Source of the DNA: CBFGWV01 sp965652545 | GTDB lineage: Bacteria > Pseudomonadota > Gammaproteobacteria > Competibacterales > Competibacteraceae | NCBI GenBank assembly: GCA_965652545.1 | Contig: CBFGWV010000007.1 | Location: 1-54,364, forward strand | DNA: 54,364 nt | Direction: 5' to 3' | Shown: positions 18,048 through 25,870 of the stretch, one piece after another | Numbering within the stretch: the stretch's first letter is position 1 | Layout: every line of letters starts with the position of its first letter | The notes under the pieces: model-generated | Database searches by the model: none | What the model was told of the DNA's origin: nothing | Seen by the model: the letters and a program-made list of their open reading frames with translations, nothing else | Made by a program: the position numbers and the translations under genes

Positions 18048-19390
18048 CAGCAGGCCTCCCCGGTGGCGGTGAGGGCATCGGCAACCGGCCCGAGGCGCAT
18101 GCCGTTAGAGGCTTTGATCAACACCCGCGGGGCGACGCCGGCCCCGGCCAGCGCCGTGGATACGGTGGCCAGCAGTGCGGCATTGTCATCGACATGGGTC
18201 GCCCCGTTACCGAATGCGTCCACCGCATGGGCCGATAATGGACCGACCGCGAACAAGCGCTCGATGCCCGCGGCGCGTGCACGACGGCCCGCCTCCGCAT
18301 GCAAAGCGGGACCGAGTTCGCCCAACTCCAGCATATCGCCCAACACCAACCAGCGCGGGCGATCGACCGGCAGGGCATCGAGCCCGGCAGCCAGAGAAAC
18401 CGGATTGGCGTTGTAGCAATCCACGACGAGTTCGGCCCCGTGCAGACCGGGGCGAGTCTCCAGACGGCTGCCGACACCGCCGAATGCAACCAGCCGGTCG
18501 ACGGCCTCCTCCACCGGCACTCCTAGCGCCAGTCCCACAGCGATCGCCGCGGCCGCATTGATACGGTTGTGCAGGCCAGGCACCCGCAGCGGCATGGGCA
18601 CCGCGCGCCCTTCCACCCAGACTTTGCCGTCCGCCTCCGGTTCGACCCGGACGTGGGCCTGGCGATCAGTGCCAAAGCCAATGGTCCGCCGCCCACCGAC
18701 AACGGCACGCCACATGGGCGCGCGGTCGTCGTCGAGATTGATCACCGCCACGCCGTCGTCCGGCAGGGCGGCGAACAATTCGCCCTTGGCACGGGCGACG
18801 CCATCCACCGAACCGAAACCCTCCAGGTGGCAGGGACCAGCGTTTGTGACCACGCCTACATCCGGCCGAGCCATGGCCGCCAGAGCGGCGATCTCCCCGG
18901 GATGGTTCGCACCCATCTCGATGACCGCCAGACGGTGCTCCGGGGTCAGATCAAGCAATGTCATGGGCACGCCCAGATGATTGTTGTAGTTGCCCGCGGT
19001 AACCAGCAGGGGACCGCGGGTCTTGAGGACGGCAGCCGTCATTTCTTTGACCGTGGTTTTACCGTTGCTGCCGGTGATACCGACCACCGGGCCACTGAAT
19101 CCGGCCCGGTGCCGCGCGGCCACCGCTGCCAATGCGGCAACCGCATCAGCGACGACCACTTGCGGCAGATCGACCGGCATCAGGCGGGTGACCAACGCCC
19201 CCGCGGCCCCCGCGGCCATGGCGGCCGCGATGAAGTCATGGCCATCGACAGCCTCGCCCGCCAGGGCCACGAAGAGATTCCCGGCGTGCACTTTGCGGCT
19301 GTCGATCACCGCGCCCCTAAATGCGACATCGGCGCCATGCAGGCGCCCGTCCGTCACCGCGGCCACCCGGGCCAGGGAATGCACACTCAT
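18047..19390 (-). CDS. murF: UDP-MurNAc-tripeptide--D-Ala-D-Ala ligase MurF
   Basis: MurF finishes the UDP-MurNAc-pentapeptide by adding D-Ala-D-Ala. The 447-residue protein contains DSRKVHAGNLFVAL in the N-domain, the P-loop ITGSNGKTT (105-113), EMGANHPGEIA and DCYNANPVSL. These last two distinguish MurF from the other Mur ligases. It overlaps murE by 4 nt (ATGA) upstream and mraY by one base downstream. Confidence 0.97.
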   Translation of the reverse strand: MSVHSLARVAAVTDGRLHGADVAFRGAVIDSRKVHAGNLFVALAGEAVDGHDFIAAAMAAGAAGALVTRLMPVDLPQVVVADAVAALAAVAARHRAGFSGPVVGITGSNGKTTVKEMTAAVLKTRGPLLVTAGNYNNHLGVPMTLLDLTPEHRLAVIEMGANHPGEIAALAAMARPDVGVVTNAGPCHLEGFGSVDGVARAKGELFAALPDDGVAVINLDDDRAPMWRAVVGGRRTIGFGTDRQAHVRVEPEADGKVWVEGRAVPMPLRVPGLHNRINAAAAIAVGLALGVPVEEAVDRLVAFGGVGSRLETRPGLHGAELVVDCYNANPVSLAAGLDALPVDRPRWLVLGDMLELGELGPALHAEAGRRARAAGIERLFAVGPLSAHAVDAFGNGATHVDDNAALLATVSTALAGAGVAPRVLIKASNGMRLGPVADALTATGEAC

Positions 19391-20874
19391 GCGGCCACCC
19401 CCAGGCAGTGCCGCGCGACCTCACGGTCGTCGAAATGCAGGCGACGGGCGCCGACGATCTGATAGTCCTCATGGCCTTTGCCGGCAATGAGGACGCCATC
19501 GCGCGGGCCGGCCATGGCGATCGCCGTGGCGATGGCCTCGCGCCGGTCCAGGATGACCTGGGCAGCATCCGGCCGCGTAAGACCGGCGACGGCATCCGCC
19601 GCAATCCGCGCGGGGTCCTCACTGCGCGGGTTATCGTTGGTGATGATGAGCGAATCGGCACCGGCCTCCGCCGCAGCAGCCATGAGCGGGCGTTTGCCAC
19701 GGTCACGATCACCACCGCAACCGAACACGCAAATCAGCCGGCCACTGATATGCTCGCGCAATGCGGCGAGGGCACTGGCCAGTGCCGTGGGCGCGTGGGC
19801 GTAATCCACCACCACCGTGGGCGCATCAGCACCGGCACGAATGCGCTCCATACGCCCGGGGACCGGTGAGAGCAGGGTCAGCGCACCGACAAGCGCTTCG
19901 GCCGGCAGATCCAAAACACGGACCGCAGCACAGACCGCCATGAGGTTGGCGGCGTTGAAGCGGCCGAACAGCGGCGTACCGACCACGTAGAGCTGATCGT
20001 CGAGACGCAGTTCCAGCCCCAGGCCGGCGGGAGAGGGCTGCACGCTTGAGGCACCCAGCCAGGCGCCATCCCAGTCCTCAGGCCGCGCACCCAAGCCGTA
20101 GCCGGTGACGGACATGCCATCGAGTTCGTTGGCGAGTTGCCGACCGAAGGCGTCATCCAGATTGATGACGGCGTGACGGGCGCCATAATCGGTGAACAGG
20201 CGGCGCTTCACCGCACCATAGCTGGCCATGTCGCCGTGATAATCGAGATGGTCACGGCTAAGGTTGGTGAAGACACAGATCGGGAAGCGCAGCCCAGCCA
20301 CCCGACCCTGGTCGAGCGCGTGGGATGACACCTCCATAGCCACATGGGTTGCGCCTGCATCGCGAAAGCCCGCCAATGCACGCCATACGGACAAAATGTC
20401 CGGCGTCGTCAGGCTGCCGGCCGTCAGCGAACCCGGAAACCCCGCACCCAGCGTCCCGAGAACAGCGCAGCGGATACCACAGCGCCCCAACACCTGGGCC
20501 AAGTACTGCGTGGTCGAGGTCTTGCCGTCGGTGCCCGTCACACCGATCAACGTCAGTTGCTCCGCGACCGGACCGAACATTCGCCGCGCCAACACCGGCA
20601 GGTGCGCGCGCAGCCCAGGTACGACCAGCAGCGGCACCGGGCCGACCGGCGCATCGTCCAACGGCCCTTCGGCCACGATCGCCGATGCGCCGGCTTCGAC
20701 GGCTTGCTTGAGATGGGCGATGCCATGGTGATCCCGACCCTGCAAGGCGACGAAAATCGCCCCTGGAGTCACTTGGCGGCTATCGGCCACCAAGCCGTGG
20801 ACGGGCCGGTCATGGCTTGCCGGCACAGTCGCCAACCCACGCAGAATGGCCGAGAGACTGGGTGCGCCGGTCAT
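19387..20874 (-). CDS. murE: UDP-MurNAc-L-Ala-D-Glu--meso-diaminopimelate ligase MurE
   Basis: MurE adds the third stem residue. The 495-residue protein has DSRQVTPGAIFVAL, the P-loop GTDGKTSTT (114-122), and MEVSSHALDQGR. The TNDNPRSEDP segment contains DNPR, the motif tied to meso-diaminopimelate selection, so the cell wall is predicted to be of the standard Gram-negative DAP type. The start at 20874 overlaps the ftsI stop (ATGA). Confidence 0.98.
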   Translation of the reverse strand: MTGAPSLSAILRGLATVPASHDRPVHGLVADSRQVTPGAIFVALQGRDHHGIAHLKQAVEAGASAIVAEGPLDDAPVGPVPLLVVPGLRAHLPVLARRMFGPVAEQLTLIGVTGTDGKTSTTQYLAQVLGRCGIRCAVLGTLGAGFPGSLTAGSLTTPDILSVWRALAGFRDAGATHVAMEVSSHALDQGRVAGLRFPICVFTNLSRDHLDYHGDMASYGAVKRRLFTDYGARHAVINLDDAFGRQLANELDGMSVTGYGLGARPEDWDGAWLGASSVQPSPAGLGLELRLDDQLYVVGTPLFGRFNAANLMAVCAAVRVLDLPAEALVGALTLLSPVPGRMERIRAGADAPTVVVDYAHAPTALASALAALREHISGRLICVFGCGGDRDRGKRPLMAAAAEAGADSLIITNDNPRSEDPARIAADAVAGLTRPDAAQVILDRREAIATAIAMAGPRDGVLIAGKGHEDYQIVGARRLHFDDREVARHCLGVAA

Positions 20875-22589
20875 TGGCTGCCCTCCACCCGTGCGGCCAA
20901 GGTGACGTCGCCGGCCAATTGACCATCGGGCGGCACATTGAGCACCCGCAGCGCACCGGTCATGACCTCGCTGAACACCGGCGCCGCCACCTGGCCACCG
21001 TAGTAGGCCTTGCCCTGGGCGTCATCCACGATGATCACGATGGCCAGACGCGGGTTGCTGGCCGGTGCGATACCCGCGAACAGCGATTGGTAGTGCTGCG
21101 TCGAATACCCGCCATTGACGATCTTGCGAACCGTGCCGGTCTTGCCGGCGACGCGGTAACCGGGCACCGCGGCCTTGCCCGCTGTGCCCTCCGGGCCGAC
21201 CACGGTTTCCATCATCAGCCGCACCGCCCGCACGGCATCGGCGTCCATGACGCGTGTGGCCTCGGCGGCCGGCTGACCATCACGAATCAGAGCCAGCGGC
21301 CGCAGCAGGCCATCGGCGGCCAGCACCTGGTAGGCCTGCGCCAGTTGCACGGCGCTGACCGACAAGCCATACCCGAAGGAATGCGTCGCATACTCGAAGT
21401 CGTTCCAGCCCTTGGGATCGGTCAGGACGCCCGACACCGCACCGGAAACGGGCAATTGGGGGATCTGGCCGAAGCCGACGGCGCGGTACAGCGACCACAA
21501 GCGTTCCGGCGGCATGGCCAGAGCGATCTTGGCGACACCCACATTGCTCGACTTGGTGATGACCCGGGAGACATCCAGCGGACCGAAGTCGCGCACATCG
21601 CGCACCAGGTTACGGCCGACCTTGAACTGCCCGCTCGTGGTATCGATAGGGGTATGAATGCCGACCACACCGGACTGAAGGGCGGCGATCACCGTGAACG
21701 GCTTGAGTGTCGACCCCGGCTCGAAGACATCGGTGACCGCGCGGTTGCGCAGCTTGCCGATCTCCAGGTTGCCGCGGTCATTCGGGTTACCGCCCGGCTG
21801 GTTCACCAGGGCGAGAATCTCCCCGTTGGTCACGTCCACGACGACCGCACTGCCACCGGCGGCCTGGTTGCTCATCATCGCTGACTTGAGCGCGCGATAG
21901 GCCAGATATTGGATACGGCTGTCGAGCGTCAGCGTCAGTGTGTGGCCGGGCTGGGGCGCCTGTACGAGTTCCAGGTCCGCGACCACGGTCATGTTGCCGT
22001 CCCTGATGACCCGTTTCTTGCCGGGCGTACCGGCAAGCCAGTCGTCGAACATGCGCTCGAGGCCGTCCTGGCCGCGGTCCTCATGGTTGGTCAGTCCCAG
22101 CACGTGACTGGCGACCTCGCCGGAGGGATAGAAGCGACGGTACTCACGCTGGGCGTACACGCCCGGGACACCCAGCGCCATGACCCGCCGGGCCTGATCC
22201 GGCACCATACGCCGCTGGAGCGACATGTAGCGACGCTCGCGGTAGGCCTCGATACGCTGGGTGAGATCGGCCTCGCTCAAACCCAAGACCTGCGCGAGTG
22301 CGGGCCACCAGTCCCGATGAGCCAGAAGAATCTGTGGATCGGCCGCGATCGAATCCACCGGGGTGCTGACCGCCAGCGGCTCCCCGTTGCGATCGACGAT
22401 CATCCCACGGTGGGCGGACACCTCCACCACACGCATGTGCCGGTCCGCGCCCCGGCTTTGCAACTCATCGCTGTTGATCAACTGGAGATAGGCCGCCCGA
22501 CCGAGCAGCAACAGTGTCACCAGACCCAGCGCGGCGAGCACCAGCCGCTCGCGGCCGCTGGCATCCAGAGACCTGCGGTTCGTTGTCAT
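20871..22589 (-). CDS. ftsI: Septal peptidoglycan transpeptidase FtsI (PBP3)
   Basis: FtsI crosslinks septal peptidoglycan in complex with FtsW. The 572-residue protein has a short basic tail, a membrane anchor (about 15-38), a dimerisation/pedestal region containing RGMIVDRNGEPLAVS, and a class B transpeptidase domain. The catalytic Ser293 is in STLK (293-296), followed by SSN (347-349) and KTGT (483-486). Its ATG overlaps the ftsL stop by 4 nt, and its stop overlaps murE. Confidence 0.98.
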   Translation of the reverse strand: MTTNRRSLDASGRERLVLAALGLVTLLLLGRAAYLQLINSDELQSRGADRHMRVVEVSAHRGMIVDRNGEPLAVSTPVDSIAADPQILLAHRDWWPALAQVLGLSEADLTQRIEAYRERRYMSLQRRMVPDQARRVMALGVPGVYAQREYRRFYPSGEVASHVLGLTNHEDRGQDGLERMFDDWLAGTPGKKRVIRDGNMTVVADLELVQAPQPGHTLTLTLDSRIQYLAYRALKSAMMSNQAAGGSAVVVDVTNGEILALVNQPGGNPNDRGNLEIGKLRNRAVTDVFEPGSTLKPFTVIAALQSGVVGIHTPIDTTSGQFKVGRNLVRDVRDFGPLDVSRVITKSSNVGVAKIALAMPPERLWSLYRAVGFGQIPQLPVSGAVSGVLTDPKGWNDFEYATHSFGYGLSVSAVQLAQAYQVLAADGLLRPLALIRDGQPAAEATRVMDADAVRAVRLMMETVVGPEGTAGKAAVPGYRVAGKTGTVRKIVNGGYSTQHYQSLFAGIAPASNPRLAIVIIVDDAQGKAYYGGQVAAPVFSEVMTGALRVLNVPPDGQLAGDVTLAARVEGSQ

Positions 22590-22852
22590 CGGCGGACGTA
22601 GACCACGTCGATGGGCGCCGGCACGACCATGTCCAGCCGGGTGCGTGCGGCATAGTCCACGACCGCCTCGCTAGCCAATGCGCTTTGCTCGAGCTGCAAT
22701 TGCGTCCACTCCATCTGCAGGTTGTCGCGGTGCGCGCGCAGTGTTTCAAGTTCCTGAAACAACTCGCGCGAGCGGTGTTTGCTGTACACCTGCCCCAGCC
22801 CGCTCAGAACGATGCCGAGGATGATCAACGTCACGAACGTCGCCTTGTTCAT
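22586..22852 (-). CDS. ftsL: Cell division protein FtsL
   Basis: This small bitopic protein joins FtsB and FtsQ in the divisome. The 88-residue product has a membrane helix at about residues 4-23 (FVTLIILGIVLSGLGQVY). A coiled-coil stretch follows (ELFQELETLRAHRDNLQMEW). The C-terminal DMVVPAPIDVVYVRR resembles the conserved end of FtsL. Identity rests on this architecture and on the place between rsmH and ftsI, since FtsL sequences diverge strongly. Confidence 0.95.
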   Translation of the reverse strand: MNKATFVTLIILGIVLSGLGQVYSKHRSRELFQELETLRAHRDNLQMEWTQLQLEQSALASEAVVDYAARTRLDMVVPAPIDVVYVRR

Positions 22853-23784
22853 GCCACATACCTCTCGGCAATGCGCATGACCGCGCTGCGGGCCCGCGGA
22901 TTGGCAGCCACCTCGGCCTCGGACGGGCGGATGGCGCGACCCAGCAACTTGAGACGCCCATGACGCGGCACATAGGCGGCCGGCAGGTCCAGCGGCAAGG
23001 TATCGGCCCGCGCCTGGTCGCGCATGAACCGCTTCACCCGTCTGTCCTCCAGCGAGTGAAAGCTGATAACCACCAGCCGCCCACCGTGCACCAATGTGTT
23101 CACCGCGGCGACCAATGCGCGATCCAACTCACCGAGCTCGCCGTTGATGAAAATGCGCAGCGCCTGAAATGTACGGGTGGCCGGGTGTTTGCCCGGTTCG
23201 CGCGTAGGCACGGCATCGGCCACCAGCGCGGCCAACTGCCCGGTGCGGGTCAATGGCTGGAGCTGGCGGGCCTCTACGATCGCGCGGGCGATGCGACGGC
23301 TGAAGCGCTCCTCGCCGAACTGCCAGAGGACGTTGGCGATGTCCTCCAGTTCCGCATCGGCCAGCCAATCGGCCACGGACAATCCGGAGTCCGGGTCCAT
23401 CCGCATGTCGAGCGGCCCATCGAATTGAAAGCTGAACCCGCGTTCTGGGTTGTCGAGCTGCGGCGAGGAGACGCCCAGGTCCATCAGAATACCGTCGACA
23501 CCGTCCCAGCCTTCGGCATTCACGGCCGCACTGAGCGTGCTGAATGCCTGTTTGCGGAAGGTGAATCGGGGATCGCCGGAGAATCGAACGGCAGCCGCCT
23601 CAGCCGTGGGATCGCGATCGAGCGCAAGCAGGGCACCGTGATCGCCCAGCGACTGTAAAATGGCACCACTGTGACCGCCGCGGCCGAAGGTCGCGTCCAA
23701 GTAGCGGCCGTCGCGACGAAGCCCCAAGGCCTCAATCGCTTCTGGCAGCAATACTGTCTGGTGAAAGTCGCTGGTCTGGCCCAT
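22849..23784 (-). CDS. rsmH: 16S rRNA (cytosine1402-N4)-methyltransferase RsmH (MraW)
   Basis: RsmH methylates N4 of C1402 in 16S rRNA at the ribosomal P site; its partner for the 2'-O position, RsmI, is encoded just upstream of rnpB. The 311-residue protein has HQTVLLPEAIEAL, the SAM-binding DATFGRGGHSGAIL, LMDLGVSSPQLD, and the C-terminal VISFHSLEDRRVKRF and NPRARSAVMRIAER blocks. It is here the first gene of the dcw cluster because mraZ is absent. The Shine-Dalgarno before the ATG at 23784 is weak. Confidence 0.98.
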   Translation of the reverse strand: MGQTSDFHQTVLLPEAIEALGLRRDGRYLDATFGRGGHSGAILQSLGDHGALLALDRDPTAEAAAVRFSGDPRFTFRKQAFSTLSAAVNAEGWDGVDGILMDLGVSSPQLDNPERGFSFQFDGPLDMRMDPDSGLSVADWLADAELEDIANVLWQFGEERFSRRIARAIVEARQLQPLTRTGQLAALVADAVPTREPGKHPATRTFQALRIFINGELGELDRALVAAVNTLVHGGRLVVISFHSLEDRRVKRFMRDQARADTLPLDLPAAYVPRHGRLKLLGRAIRPSEAEVAANPRARSAVMRIAERYVA

Positions 23785-23895
23785 GGTTTACCGTCGAGCC
23801 GCACCGACCGCCCCCGCCAGCCCCCAAGTTTCGGAGCCACGGGCGCCCGCGCCGCTTGAATACACCGTGTGTGGATTGCCAACAGGTTGAAAACC

Positions 23896-23930
23896 GGGTC
23901 GGGTGGGTGGGTGTCCGTCGGGCGGGCGGG
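23896..23930 (+). other. Seven GGG runs, potential G-quadruplex tract in the dcw leader
   Basis: The plus strand carries seven GGG runs: four in 23896-23911 separated by 1-2 nt (GGGTCGGGTGGGTGGG) and three more in 23920-23930 (GGGCGGGCGGG). This fits the standard four-run quadruplex pattern. The plus strand is the template for rsmH, so the RNA would be C-rich here. It lies in the otherwise gene-free 23785-24167 interval, about 110-145 nt upstream of rsmH. Confidence 0.6.
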
Positions 23931-23941
23931 CTACAGTCCAC

Positions 23942-23966
23942 TCCACTTCTCCCCACAATTTCCCAC
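23942..23966 (-). promoter_or_regulatory. Triple MraZ-type operator boxes
   Basis: Read on the minus strand: GTGGG (23966-23962), N5, GTGGG (23956-23952), N5, GTGGA (23946-23942). Three boxes repeat with an exact 10-bp period. This is the published layout of MraZ operators, in which TGGGN pentamers are spaced by 5 nt before the mra operon. They begin about 8 nt past the -10 of the promoter at 23975-24004, so a bound repressor would sit over the start point. No mraZ gene is in the window. Confidence 0.75.
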
Positions 23967-23974
23967 TGGTCGAC

Positions 23975-24004
23975 ACTATAGGTAGCCGCCGTTTCGGGTG
24001 TCAA
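23975..24004 (-). promoter_or_regulatory. Sigma-70 promoter of the dcw cluster
   Basis: On the minus strand a perfect -35 TTGACA (24004-23999) is followed after 18 nt by TATAGT (23980-23975). Transcription would start near 23968 and run through the MraZ-type boxes and a 160-190 nt leader into rsmH. It is the clearest sigma-70 match seen upstream of the cluster. Confidence 0.7.
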
Positions 24005-24167
24005 GGCGATAACCCCCCGTCTCTATGGGAAATTCACGCCCTGGCAGAGTCAGCCTGAACCGTGCATGAACATAGCGACGGCGCCGCCGCGGAACGTCAT
24101 CGCCCGCTGTAGCGGCTCAAGCGCCGCCTGTTGCGGCGGCTCGGTGGAGAAAAGTGGGAGAAAAAAT

Positions 24168-24514
24168 GGAGTCGGCCGATAAGCCGGGTTCTGTCGAGAG
24201 CAGTCATTCATCTGCGACGGCTGTCACCAGCCGCCTGTAGCGACCTACCCGGGAGCCGTGCGGACCACACGTAACGCTCCCCTATTTGGTCTTGCTCCGG
24301 GTGGGGTTTACCCTGCCACGCCCGTTACCGGCCGCGCGGTGCGCTCTTACCGCACCATTTCAACCTTACCGGCGACCCTAAGGCCGCTTAGGCGGTATAT
24401 TTTCTGTGGCACTTTCCGTGGGCTCACGCCCCCCAGGCGTTACCTGGCACCCTGTCCTATGGAGCCCGGACTTTCCTCCACGCGCAAGCGCGCAGCGACT
24501 GCCTGGCCGACTCC
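24168..24514 (-). ncRNA. rnpB: RNase P RNA, bacterial class A
   Basis: RnpB is the catalytic RNA that matures tRNA 5' ends. On the minus strand the conserved 5' block GAGGAAAGTCCGGGCTCC (near 24479-24462) is present. So are GAAATGGTGCGGTAAGAGCG (near 24361-24342), a GGTAAACCCC block and the 3' block AGAACCCGGCTTATCGG. The ends pair as P1: GGAGTCGGCC at 24514-24505 with GGCCGACTCC at 24177-24168. A run of six T (24166-24161) directly after P1 probably terminates transcription. Length is about 347 nt. It lies between rsmI and the dcw leader, all on one strand. Confidence 0.96.
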
Positions 24515-24521
24515 GCGGCGG

Positions 24522-24550
24522 ATTCTGCGCGTTTGCCAGCGCAGGATCAA
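24522..24550 (-). promoter_or_regulatory. rnpB: rnpB promoter
   Basis: On the minus strand TTGATC (24550-24545) and CAGAAT (24527-24522) are separated by exactly 17 nt. The predicted start falls about 7 nt downstream, at the first base of the P1 helix of rnpB (24514). The fit between promoter and RNA end supports both calls. Confidence 0.7.
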
Positions 24551-24569
24551 TGGCCGGTGTCGATTGTCG

Positions 24570-25418
24570 TCATGTGGACGGCGCTCTAGCCGCGAGCGCC
24601 AGCGCGTACAAGGCTTTGCGCGGCATGCCCGTCAGCCGCGAGGCCACCTGTGCCGCCTGGGACGGCGGCAACACATCGAGCAGTATACCCAGCGTGCGGG
24701 CCGCGGCGGCTTCATCGGCGGCGGCCTCGGCCGCACCACCGAGAACCAGCACGAACTCGCCCTTGAAACGCTCCGGCTTCTCCACCAGCGCGCGGCGCAC
24801 ATCGCTGACCGTCTCGCCAAGCGTCTCCTCGAACTGCTTGGTCAACTCCCGGCACAGCGCGCACGGACGGTCGGCCCCGAACAGCATCTGAATATCGGCC
24901 AGCGTGTTGTCCAGGCGCGAACCGGCTTCCATGAACACCAGCGTCCGCGTCTCCCCCGCCAATCGGGCGAGCCGCTCCTGCCGCGCCGCCGCCTTGGCCG
25001 GCAAAAAACCCTCGAACACGAAGCGGTCGGTGGGTAGACCGGCCACCGACAACGCTGCAATCACACTACTGGGGCCAGCTACAGCGATAACCGGAATGTG
25101 CGCAGCGCGCACCGCTCGCACCAGGGGAAACCCCGGGTCACTGATCAACGGTGTACCGGCATCCGATACCAGGGCGAAGCTGCGACCGGCAACAAGCTCG
25201 TCCACCAGGGCCGGGACCCTGCCGCGTTCGTTGTGCTCGTGCAGGGCCTGCAAGGGCGTGCCCAGCCCGAAGTGGGCCAGCAATCGGCGGGTATGGCGTG
25301 TGTCCTCTGCAAGTATCCGGTCCACGCCCGCCAGCACGTCTTTGGCGCGCGCAGACAGATCACCGAGGTTTCCGATCGGCGTGGCGACGACGTACAAGGT
25401 ACCGGATGAAATTGACAC
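24570..25418 (-). CDS. rsmI: 16S rRNA (cytidine1402-2'-O)-methyltransferase RsmI
   Basis: RsmI methylates the ribose of C1402, the same nucleotide RsmH modifies. The 282-residue protein is a tetrapyrrole-methylase-fold enzyme with LYVVATPIGNLGDLSARA at the N-terminus. EDTRHTRRLL, SDAGTPLISDPG and VAGPSSVIAALSVAGLP follow, and these are strongly diagnostic. The start is a GTG at 25418. It is divergent from yraN with an 86-nt gap. lpoA, which lies between these genes in E. coli, is absent here. Confidence 0.97.
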   Translation of the reverse strand: MSISSGTLYVVATPIGNLGDLSARAKDVLAGVDRILAEDTRHTRRLLAHFGLGTPLQALHEHNERGRVPALVDELVAGRSFALVSDAGTPLISDPGFPLVRAVRAAHIPVIAVAGPSSVIAALSVAGLPTDRFVFEGFLPAKAAARQERLARLAGETRTLVFMEAGSRLDNTLADIQMLFGADRPCALCRELTKQFEETLGETVSDVRRALVEKPERFKGEFVLVLGGAAEAAADEAAAARTLGILLDVLPPSQAAQVASRLTGMPRKALYALALAARAPST

Positions 25419-25504
25419 GTGTTTTCGCGCTTGCTGATACTGCCGCCCGGAATGCGGCCGCCGGGACAGCGACCGTTCAGTTTGGCTTCATGGGATGAAA
25501 GCGC

Positions 25505-25867
25505 ATGATGACGGCAAAGCAGGTGCGGGGAAAGCGTGGCGAGTCTCAGGCGCTGGACTATCTCCGGCGGCAGGGTATGGCGCTGGTGATGCGCAATTAC
25601 CGCTGCCGCGGGGGTGAGTTGGATCTGATCATGCGCGATGGCGCCAACCTGGTTTTTGTCGAGGTCCGCGCCCGCAGCAGCGCGCGTTTCGGCGGTGCGG
25701 CAGCATCCGTGACCGCGGCCAAGCGGCGGCGGATGACCATTGCCGCGGCGCATTACCTGATGATCCATCGTATCGACGCACCCTGCCGCTTCGATGTGGT
25801 GACGCTGGACGGCCCGGGGGACGATCCGGTCCTCAACTGGATTCCCGCCGCTTTCGAGACGAGTTGA
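25505..25867 (+). CDS. yraN: YraN/UPF0102 family nuclease-like protein
   Basis: The 120-residue protein matches the UPF0102 family, which has an endonuclease-like fold and no settled function. The start region KRGESQALDYLRRQG and the core GGELDLIMRD..LVFVEVRARSS show the E...D...E-V-K/R catalytic-type pattern of restriction-like nucleases. A double ATG opens the gene at 25505; the second would remove one residue. It is followed after 3 nt by the diaA-like gene, the conserved YraN-DiaA-DolP order. Confidence 0.93.
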   Translation: MMTAKQVRGKRGESQALDYLRRQGMALVMRNYRCRGGELDLIMRDGANLVFVEVRARSSARFGGAAASVTAAKRRRMTIAAAHYLMIHRIDAPCRFDVVTLDGPGDDPVLNWIPAAFETS

Positions 25868-25870
25868 GCC

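Noticed and set aside
23732..24004. Short minus-strand frames in the dcw leader as a possible mraZ
   Set aside because: The translated peptides share nothing with MraZ and are too short.
24258..25037. Plus-strand open frame across rnpB and rsmI
   Set aside because: It is antisense to the well-defined RNase P RNA and to rsmI.
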